Positions 1-5,144 of a DNA stretch of 6,921 nt are shown here, piece after piece (the stretch's first letter is position 1; every line of letters starts with the position of its first letter). Made by a program: the position numbers and the translations under genes. The notes under the pieces are model-generated. The model was not told the DNA's origin. It did not search any database and worked only from the letters and a program-made list of their open reading frames with translations. The stretch is from assembly GCA_025450555.1 (NCBI GenBank), contig JANWHF010000344.1, positions 1 through 6,921 on the forward strand, given 5' to 3'. Source of the stretch: Tepidisphaeraceae bacterium. Its GTDB lineage: Bacteria; Planctomycetota; Phycisphaerae; Tepidisphaerales; Tepidisphaeraceae.

Positions 1-162
1 ATTTTGCAAGGCATGGACGGCTCGATGCGGCTCGTGGAAGTGGACAAGTCTCAGCACTTCGATCGCTTCCGGGCGACAACGCTTCGCCTCTATCCGGAAG
101 AGATATCGCTCGCCTTCCCAGTTGGCGCCTGGCTGTCCCGAAGTGAATCAGCTCGCCGTTAA
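1..162 (+). CDS. 3' end of an unrecognised reading frame (partial)
   Basis: A frame open from the window edge ends at TAA 160-162, giving 53 residues of a protein that begins upstream. The composition looks like coding sequence: third positions are mostly G or C, and residues are mixed (for example VEVDKSQHFDRF and LRLYPEEISLAFP). The other two forward frames here read as Ser/Arg-rich or broken sequence, typical of shadows. I do not recognise the family and infer no function. The last 13 or so codons overlap, in another frame, the point where VOC homology begins. The true original stop may therefore have been lost, with the present C-terminal residues (around WLSRSESARR) being read-through of joined DNA. 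It could also be a non-coding remnant. Confidence 0.35.
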   Translation: MLQGMDGSMRLVEVDKSQHFDRFRATTLRLYPEEISLAFPVGAWLSRSESARR

Positions 163-538
163 GGCATTCTTTATCGAATTGGGCCTCGAACTTGAGGGCG
201 AGCAGACGGTCGAAGGGGCAATGGTCGGGAAACTGATCGGGCTGGCAAATGTCCGGGCCACCCTCGCGATGATGCGGACGCCCGATGGGCAGGGCATCGA
301 GTTGGACAAGTTCCACACGCCCGAGGCGATCCGCTTTGGGCCCGTGGACGCGCCGGCGAACACGTTGGGCATCCGCCGCATCATGTTTGCCGTCGATGAT
401 CTCGATGCTGTCTTCACGCGCCTGCGCGCCTACGGCGCCGAACTCATTGGCCAAATGCAGTACGAGAACACCTACCGGCTAGCCTACATTCGCGGGCCTG
501 AGGGCATCATCGTCGCGCTGGCCGAGCAGCTTGGCTAA
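122..538 (+). CDS. VOC (glyoxalase/bleomycin-resistance fold) protein, 5'-truncated, possible pseudogene
   Basis: Residues 11 to 138 of the 138-residue frame read as a vicinal-oxygen-chelate family protein. LAVKAFFIELGLELEGE is the first helix and turn, TLGIRRIMFAVDDLDAVFTRL (81-101, two stretches) opens the second beta-alpha-beta module, and RGPEGIIVALAEQL (124-137) is the C-terminal strand, with Glu127 where the family commonly places a metal ligand. VOC proteins bind a metal in a cup made of two such modules and act as lyases, dioxygenases or drug-binding proteins; the substrate here cannot be told. Intact relatives start with a beta strand of the type 'RMDHIGIVVDDLE' carrying the first metal ligand. 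That strand is missing and replaced by MAPGCPEVNQ, which has no family resemblance. The TTG at 122 has no clear Shine-Dalgarno sequence, and the frame is open back to base 2, so the start is nominal. I infer a gene that lost its 5' end by rearrangement and is probably inactive. Family assignment is firm; functional status is not. Confidence 0.7.
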   Translation: MAPGCPEVNQLAVKAFFIELGLELEGEQTVEGAMVGKLIGLANVRATLAMMRTPDGQGIELDKFHTPEAIRFGPVDAPANTLGIRRIMFAVDDLDAVFTRLRAYGAELIGQMQYENTYRLAYIRGPEGIIVALAEQLG

Positions 539-601
539 GGCATGCCCGAAATGTGCGCCACAGCGAAAGCCGACACGTCTGGTCAAGATTCCGCATGTAC
601 G

Positions 602-614
602 GGCAAATTTTGCC
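602..614. promoter_or_regulatory. Perfect 13-bp palindrome, possible operator
   Basis: GGCAAATTTTGCC is a perfect inverted repeat with 6-bp arms around one central base, lying 24 bases before the start codon of the first esterase. It is in the only gap between the truncated VOC gene and the enzyme cluster, where a regulator of the cluster could bind. No matching second copy was seen upstream of the other genes. A palindrome of this size has an appreciable chance of arising at random in 100 bp, so this is only a candidate. The rest of the gap 539-638 holds a Shine-Dalgarno sequence but no convincing promoter boxes. Confidence 0.25.
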
Positions 615-638
615 ATTTGATCGTTCGGAGCGACAGAT

Positions 639-1586
639 ATGCTGCCGGGAATGATTCGAACCATTACCCTCGGCTTTTCGTGCGCCCTTATCACTACGCC
701 GATCTTATTGGGACAAGAACCTCCAGTTGGCGCTTCCCCACCGCGCGCGGTCCTTGTCCAGGCGACTCAGCAGCCTCGCGCCGGGCGCGGGAATCGTCAG
801 ATCGTGCTTGGGCCGGACGACAAACAACTCTTCCCGGATCCAACTGACGACATCAATAAGAAGCGGGACGGCATCCCACATGGGAAGCTCGAGATGATCG
901 AGTACGACTCGAAGACCGTCGGCACAAAGCGCAAGATGAACGTCTACACGCCGCCGGGTTATTCGAAGGACAAGAAGTATCCGGTGCTCTATCTATTGCA
1001 TGGAATCGGCGGCGATGAGACCGAATGGGAGCGATTCGCCAAGCCGGATATGCTGGAGGACAACCTGCTGGCCGAAGGGAAGGCCGTGCCGATGATTATC
1101 GTCATGCCCAACGGGCGCGCGGAAGTGGACGATCATCCCAAAGATAATGCCATGCGGCATGCCGCGGCGTTCGCGAAGTTTGAAGACGATCTGCTAAAGG
1201 ATGTGATTCCGGCGATCGAATCGAAATATTCGGTGGAAAGCGATCGCGAGCACCGTGCTTTGGCCGGTCTATCCATGGGCGGTGGGCAGTCGCTTAACTT
1301 CGGGTTGGCGCACATCGATACTTTCGCATGGATCGGCGGTTTTTCGTCTGCGCCGAACACCAAGCCGCCTGAGGAGCTTCTGCCAAACCCGGACGAGGCC
1401 AAGAAGCTTAAGCTTCTGTGGGTTGCCTGCGGCAACAAGGATGGATTGATCAACATTAGTCAGGGCGTGCATGCATATTTGAAAGAACATGACGTGCCAC
1501 ACATTTGGAATGTGGATTCGCATGCCCACGATCCGACCGAATGGCGAAATAATCTCTACTACTTCATGCAGCGGATCTTCCGCTGA
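639..1586 (+). CDS. Secreted CE1-type esterase (esterase D / feruloyl-acetyl xylan esterase family)
   Basis: A 315-residue alpha/beta-hydrolase of the putative-esterase (PF00756) family, which includes feruloyl and acetyl xylan esterases of CE1 and enterochelin/S-formylglutathione hydrolase relatives. Residues 5 to 26 form a hydrophobic Sec signal ending near LLGQ, with no lipobox, so it should be periplasmic or secreted. Residues 27-80 are a Pro/Arg-rich linker without an evident domain. The catalytic domain shows VYTPPGYSKDKKYPVLYLLHG (102-122, two stretches) for the first strands and oxyanion region, MIIVMPNGRA (152-161), the nucleophile elbow AGLSMGGG with Ser212, a candidate acid Asp268 in CGNKDG, and the C-terminal catalytic histidine His297 in HAHDPTEWR. 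All triad members are present, so it should be active. GGAG at 627-630, 8 bases before ATG 639, supports this start; Met5 (651) is an alternative. It is paralogous to the next gene but lacks its CBM48 domain. Exact ester substrate is inferred from the neighbouring GH43 and arabinose genes. Confidence 0.88.
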   Translation: MLPGMIRTITLGFSCALITTPILLGQEPPVGASPPRAVLVQATQQPRAGRGNRQIVLGPDDKQLFPDPTDDINKKRDGIPHGKLEMIEYDSKTVGTKRKMNVYTPPGYSKDKKYPVLYLLHGIGGDETEWERFAKPDMLEDNLLAEGKAVPMIIVMPNGRAEVDDHPKDNAMRHAAAFAKFEDDLLKDVIPAIESKYSVESDREHRALAGLSMGGGQSLNFGLAHIDTFAWIGGFSSAPNTKPPEELLPNPDEAKKLKLLWVACGNKDGLINISQGVHAYLKEHDVPHIWNVDSHAHDPTEWRNNLYYFMQRIFR

Positions 1587-1666
1587 TACGCCTGTTGAAG
1601 TTTACTTTCTGCGGCTTGTTATCGCGTCGGACTGGCTTTTGAGGGGAAGAATCTGGAGGCACTGTC

Positions 1667-2920
1667 ATGAGAACCACGCTCCTGTCTCTCGCCCTGCTGC
1701 TTCTAATCGCTGATCTCCCAGCTTGGGCTCAGACCACCCGGCCAGCGGTGGAGGATTTTAAACCTTCGTCCTTGAACCAGGGCGGCAAGCAATATCCGCA
1801 GATCAATTCAGAAGGCCGGGCGCGGTTTCGGATCATGGCTCCGCAGGCGCAGAGCGTGAAGTCGAGCTTCAGTGGACCGACACAAATAACAAAGGGAGAT
1901 GATGGCGCCTGGATCATCACCACGCGCCCATTGGACGAAGGCTTCCATTATTACACCCTCAACATCGACGGAGCTGATGTTCCAGACCCCGGCACATTGT
2001 TCTTCTATGGCGCGGGGCGCTGGGGCAGCGCGATCGAGGTGCCGGCGAAGGATCAGGATTTCTATCAGCTCAAAGACGTGCCGCACGGCCAATTGCGGCA
2101 AGATTTGTATTTCTCCAAGAGCACCAATGCCGTGCGGCGATGCTTCGTCTACACGCCGCCGGATTATGAAAAGGATCCATCGAAGCGCTATCCAGTTCTC
2201 TATCTGCAGCATGGCGCCGGCGAGGACGAAACCGGCTGGGGAAATCAGGGTCATGCCGGCCTGATCATCGACAATCTGCTTGCCGAGGGAAAATGCAAGC
2301 CATTCATCATCGTGATGGATAATGGCGGCGGAATCGGTGGCGGCGCGCGGCGCGGCGGTCCGGGCCGAGGTGCTGCCAATCGCGGCACTGGTCAGCCCGG
2401 AGGTGCCGCAGGTCCCGGAGCGGGAGGCCCGCCGCGCAGAGGTGCTGCTGGCCGGGGCGGCTTTGCCTTCAATTTCAACGCGTTCGAGCACATTTTAATC
2501 GACGAGCTGATTCCTCACATCGATTCCACGTATCGCACGATTGCGGATCAGCCGCATCGTGCAATGGCCGGACTGTCGATGGGCGGCATGCAGACGCGAA
2601 CGATCTCGCTGGCCCACCTCGATACATTCTCCCAAATCGGAATCTTCAGTGGTGGCAGCATCGCACCGTCCGATGTTTCCGACATGACCGCTTACAGGCA
2701 GAAAGTGAAACTCGTGTTCGTGAGCTACGGCAGTCGCGAAGTCGATCCAGCCAACCGCCGGCGCGGCGGTCCCTTTGGCGCCGATCCCAAAGCAAACACC
2801 GATGCGCTTAAAGAAGCAGGCATCAACACCCACTACTACATCTCGCCTCAAACGGCGCACGAATGGCAATCCTGGCGCAGAAGCCTGCATGAATTCGCAC
2901 CGCTGTTGTTTCAGGAATAG
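1667..2920 (+). CDS. Secreted CBM48-CE1 esterase with Gly/Arg-rich insert
   Basis: A 417-residue two-domain esterase. Residues 1-21 are a clear Sec signal peptide (LLSLALLLLIADLPAWA, cleavage before Gln22). Residues about 45-125 resemble a CBM48/isoamylase-N early-set domain (RARFRIMAPQAQSVK, then GAWIITTRPLDEGFHYYTLNI-like strands), the arrangement known from CBM48-CE1 feruloyl and acetyl xylan esterases. The esterase domain begins near 138 (VPHGQLRQDLYFSK) and carries VYTPPDY, YPVLYLQHGAGEDETGW, FIIVMDNG, nucleophile Ser304 in AGLSMGGM, a likely acid Glu358 in YGSRE, and catalytic His398 in TAHEWQSWRR. Between FIIVMDNG and FNFNAFEHILIDELIP there is a roughly 47-residue Gly/Arg/Pro-rich insert (219-265), absent from the paralogue next door. 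GGAGG at 1655-1659, 7 bases before ATG, gives a strong start. The gap to the previous gene is 80 bp and to the next 29 bp, suggesting co-transcription with the GH43 gene. Likely role is removing ester groups from arabinoxylan; substrate is inferred. Confidence 0.9.
   Translation: MRTTLLSLALLLLIADLPAWAQTTRPAVEDFKPSSLNQGGKQYPQINSEGRARFRIMAPQAQSVKSSFSGPTQITKGDDGAWIITTRPLDEGFHYYTLNIDGADVPDPGTLFFYGAGRWGSAIEVPAKDQDFYQLKDVPHGQLRQDLYFSKSTNAVRRCFVYTPPDYEKDPSKRYPVLYLQHGAGEDETGWGNQGHAGLIIDNLLAEGKCKPFIIVMDNGGGIGGGARRGGPGRGAANRGTGQPGGAAGPGAGGPPRRGAAGRGGFAFNFNAFEHILIDELIPHIDSTYRTIADQPHRAMAGLSMGGMQTRTISLAHLDTFSQIGIFSGGSIAPSDVSDMTAYRQKVKLVFVSYGSREVDPANRRRGGPFGADPKANTDALKEAGINTHYYISPQTAHEWQSWRRSLHEFAPLLFQE
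2321..2461 (+). repeat. Low-complexity Gly/Arg/Pro-rich coding insert
   Basis: This stretch encodes residues 219-265 of the second esterase, made almost only of Gly, Ala, Arg and Pro in units such as GGGARRGG, GPGRG, GGPPRRG and AGRGG. The DNA is correspondingly rich in GGC, CGC and GGT codons in irregular, imperfect repeats. It lies between two conserved core strands of the esterase domain, at a surface loop, and keeps the frame. The first esterase has an ordinary short loop at the equivalent place. A disordered, positively charged loop is the likely structure. Its function is unknown. Confidence 0.75.
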
Positions 2921-2938
2921 CAGCATGAAAGGCTGATC

Positions 2939-2952
2939 GGAGAATTCCCTTG
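2939..2952 (+). promoter_or_regulatory. Ribosome-binding site fixing a TTG start
   Basis: GGAG at 2939-2942 lies 7 bases before TTG 2950-2952. Translation from this TTG yields a charged N-terminus (MQKLK) followed directly by a hydrophobic signal-peptide core, so this TTG is the start of the GH43 protein. Any in-frame ATG further down would remove the signal peptide. Confidence 0.7.
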
Positions 2953-5031
2953 CAGAAACTCAAAGCTTTCGCACTGACGATCAGCCTTTTGACGTTGGCT
3001 TCCACAGCAGTCGGGGCTCCCCAGAAATCATGGACCGCCGACAACGGCAACGGCACTTACTCGAATCCGCTCTTTTACGAGGAGTTTGAGGATCCCGACG
3101 CAATCCGCGTCGGAGATGACTACTACCTGGCCGGCACGACAATGCACATGAACCCGGCCCTGATGGTGCTCCATTCCAAGGACCTGGTGAACTGGGAATT
3201 CGCCAGCTACTGCATGAACCGGCTGGATTTTGGCCCGGCCTTCCGACTGGAAGGTGGCAACGTCTATGGTAACGGTATCTGGGCCCCTTGCATTCGTTAT
3301 CACGATGGAACGTTCTATATCTTCTCGAATGTTAATCGTGTAGGCACCGAGGTCTTCCGCTCCAAATCAGCAAGCGGCCCATGGGAACGAAATCAGCTCC
3401 CGGGTATGCATGACCTGTCGATTCTGTTTGATGATGATGGCAAGATCTACGCTATCTCTGGGGCCGGCCGACCAAGCATCGTTGAACTCAATCAGGACCT
3501 GACTCAAGTCATTCCAAACACCCGCCGCGCAATGGTCGCCAAGGGCATCGGAGAAGGTCACCACCTATACAAGATCAAAGGGAAATACTTTGACGTTTCC
3601 GCCCTTCCTGGCGGCCACACTGACCAAGTGGTCGCACGCGCCGATTCGATTGATGGGCCGTGGCAGGTCGAGCATATGGTCCATAGCGAGTCGCTGGGCG
3701 TTCCAAGCCAGAATGGGGTCCGCATCCGGGGTCGTGGAGCAGATCAAACCTTCACGATCACCCATGCCGACCCGAACTCCGGTGGCGGATTGACCCTCCA
3801 TCAGGGTGGCATCGTCGACACGCCCTCAGGCCAGTGGTGGAGCATCATCATGCAGGACCATGGGAGTATCGGCCGAATGGTTGCGCTGGTGCCCATCACG
3901 TGGGATGAGAATTTCCCGATCATCGGCTTGCCGGGAAATCTTCGCAAAGCGCCCAATACCTGGATCAAGCCCGACACCGCGTTCACTCAACCCCCTGAGC
4001 CGCTGTTCGTTCACAGCGACAATTTCGATTCTGCCAAACTGAAGCCGGTCTGGCAGTGGAACCATGTTCCAGATGACGCCAAATGGTCTCTTACTGAAAA
4101 GCCCGGTAGCCTACGACTGCATTCGCTTCCGGCCGCCGACTTCTTCACAGCCCGCAACAGTCTGACTCAACGACCGCCGGGCCCCGAGTCGATCGAGACG
4201 GTGCAGCTTGATGCCACGGGTCTAATGCCAGGCGACACTGCGGGACTGGCGCTGCTGAACCTTCCCTACGCTTGGATCGGTGTTGTTAGAACTGCCGATC
4301 AAATCACGCTCCAAAGTTTCGATCAGACGACGCACAAGACCACCACTGCCGCGGCGAACCCAGCGCATCTGTGGCTTCGTGTCGCGTGCAATTTCGACAC
4401 TGAAAAGGCAACCTTCAGTTGGAGCACGGACGGCCAGGAATTTGTTCCGTTAGGCGACTCATTCACGATGGCATTTCAGCTGAGGACTTTCCAAGGCGTC
4501 CGTGTGGCCTTGTTTAACTACAATTCCTCTGGAAAGCCCGGCGGCTTCGCGGACTTCGACAATTTCCTCGTGGATGAACCTCGTGCATCGGGCGTGGAGC
4601 GGACCATTCCGCTGGGGAAGACGATCATCTTGACCAGCGGGGCTGATGGCAGTGTCTTGGTTGCGGATTCGCAAAATTTACAGGTGGTGAATCGATCGGC
4701 AGGCGAGCCAGGCACTGACGCCGCAAGCGATCAATTCAAAGTTGTGGACCTTGGTGTTGGCCGTGTAGCGCTGAAGTCGAGCGACGGCCGATTCATTTCA
4801 GCGAGCACTAGCGGCGTCGTGCTCAAAGAATTGGGGCGCGCGACTCCTGGGGAAGCTGAATTGTTTCAATGGGTCAACTTGATGCGTGGCGATACAATGC
4901 TGATGTCGTTGACCAATCACCGCTACTTAACGACTCAGCCAGACAGTCCCGGGTCTCTGACCGTTTCTGCCACTGGACCGCAGCCGGACCGTAAAGGCGG
5001 CGCGTGCTTCAAGTGGCGAGTCATCAAATAA
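2950..5031 (+). CDS. Secreted GH43 glycosidase (beta-xylosidase / alpha-L-arabinofuranosidase type) with C-terminal trefoil-like domain
   Basis: A 693-residue enzyme. Residues 1-23 are a Sec signal peptide (cleavage likely after AVGA). Residues about 36-345 form the GH43 five-bladed propeller: EDPDAIRVGDDYYLAGTT carries the catalytic base Asp48, HSKDLVNWEF (75-84) and GIWAPCIRYHDGTFYIF (109-125) are signature strands, Asp155 in HDLSILFDDDGK is the expected pKa modulator, and Glu202 in GEGHHLYKIKGKYF is the catalytic acid. Residues about 350-545 look like the concanavalin-type beta-sandwich that follows many GH43 xylosidases (DNFDSAKLKPVWQWNH onward, ending FADFDNFLVDE). Residues about 553-693 form a third domain (see separate entry). 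This is the inverting family that splits beta-xylosides, alpha-L-arabinofuranosides or both; close to subfamily 12 by motif, but the activity cannot be decided from sequence. Next to araBA, arabinose release is the likely role. The start is a TTG with a good Shine-Dalgarno sequence, 29 bp after the esterase stop, so probably one transcript. Confidence 0.92.
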   Translation: MQKLKAFALTISLLTLASTAVGAPQKSWTADNGNGTYSNPLFYEEFEDPDAIRVGDDYYLAGTTMHMNPALMVLHSKDLVNWEFASYCMNRLDFGPAFRLEGGNVYGNGIWAPCIRYHDGTFYIFSNVNRVGTEVFRSKSASGPWERNQLPGMHDLSILFDDDGKIYAISGAGRPSIVELNQDLTQVIPNTRRAMVAKGIGEGHHLYKIKGKYFDVSALPGGHTDQVVARADSIDGPWQVEHMVHSESLGVPSQNGVRIRGRGADQTFTITHADPNSGGGLTLHQGGIVDTPSGQWWSIIMQDHGSIGRMVALVPITWDENFPIIGLPGNLRKAPNTWIKPDTAFTQPPEPLFVHSDNFDSAKLKPVWQWNHVPDDAKWSLTEKPGSLRLHSLPAADFFTARNSLTQRPPGPESIETVQLDATGLMPGDTAGLALLNLPYAWIGVVRTADQITLQSFDQTTHKTTTAAANPAHLWLRVACNFDTEKATFSWSTDGQEFVPLGDSFTMAFQLRTFQGVRVALFNYNSSGKPGGFADFDNFLVDEPRASGVERTIPLGKTIILTSGADGSVLVADSQNLQVVNRSAGEPGTDAASDQFKVVDLGVGRVALKSSDGRFISASTSGVVLKELGRATPGEAELFQWVNLMRGDTMLMSLTNHRYLTTQPDSPGSLTVSATGPQPDRKGGACFKWRVIK
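4606..5028 (+). other. Fascin/trefoil-like C-terminal domain of the GH43 protein
   Basis: This part codes for about 141 residues (553-693) after the beta-sandwich. It contains three loosely similar units: LGKTIILTSGADGSVLVAD, then DQFKVVDLGVGRVALKSSDGRFISAS, then ELFQWVNLMRGDTMLMSLTNHRYLTTQ. Each has the run of strand, 'G..v.L.s..g.yl.a' turn and next strand that is typical of fascin-like and ricin-type beta-trefoils. Such domains usually bind carbohydrate or other ligands. It is an extra relative to the usual two-domain GH43 xylosidase of about 500-550 residues, and I infer a binding module. The assignment rests on pattern only. Confidence 0.55.
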
Positions 5032-5077
5032 TGCGCGAGCACAACGTGGAAGTTTCATCCGCTGCAACAGGCTACTC

Positions 5078-5105
5078 TTGACGTTAGGAATCCAAGACGT
5101 AATTT
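5078..5105 (+). promoter_or_regulatory. Possible sigma-70-like promoter for araBA
   Basis: TTGACG at 5078-5083 and TAATTT at 5100-5105 are separated by 16 bases, in the 113-bp gap before araB, about 40 bases upstream of its start codon. The match to the TTGACA / TATAAT pattern is fair and the position is right for araB. A 5-bp inverted repeat TTTCA-TTC-TGAAA (5103-5115) overlaps the putative -10 box and could be a repressor site, though arms this short are expected by chance. No terminator follows the GH43 stop, so read-through from upstream is also possible. Confidence 0.35.
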
Positions 5106-5144
5106 CATTCTGAAAGAAACTATTTCGAGTGACTTTGAGGCACT

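Noticed and set aside
2..121. In-frame upstream extension of the VOC gene to the window edge
   Set aside because: The frame is open but its translation is Ser/Arg-rich and unlike any VOC N-terminus; it looks like a shadow of the better coding frame that stops at 162.
1..162. Remnant of an insertion-sequence transposase at the left edge
   Set aside because: The joined breakpoint makes a mobile element tempting, but I see no catalytic transposase motif, terminal inverted repeat or target-site duplication in the short visible part.
1595..1622. TTGAAG-16-TGTTAT as a promoter for the second esterase
   Set aside because: Both boxes are poor matches and the short gap fits read-through from the first esterase; not strong enough to list.
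1656..1663. Shared GAGGCACT before the second esterase and araB (also 5137-5144) as a common regulatory element
   Set aside because: In both places it is just the Shine-Dalgarno core plus a few bases, so the match is explained by ribosome binding and chance.
1808..2491. Long minus-strand open frame opposite the second esterase
   Set aside because: It is antisense to a gene with clear domains and catalytic motifs; its length comes from GC-rich codon structure and the Gly/Arg-rich insert, and it shows no recognisable motif.
5032..5075. Terminator after the GH43 gene
   Set aside because: No GC-rich stem followed by a T run is present; the only pairings seen are 4-5 bp and would be unstable.
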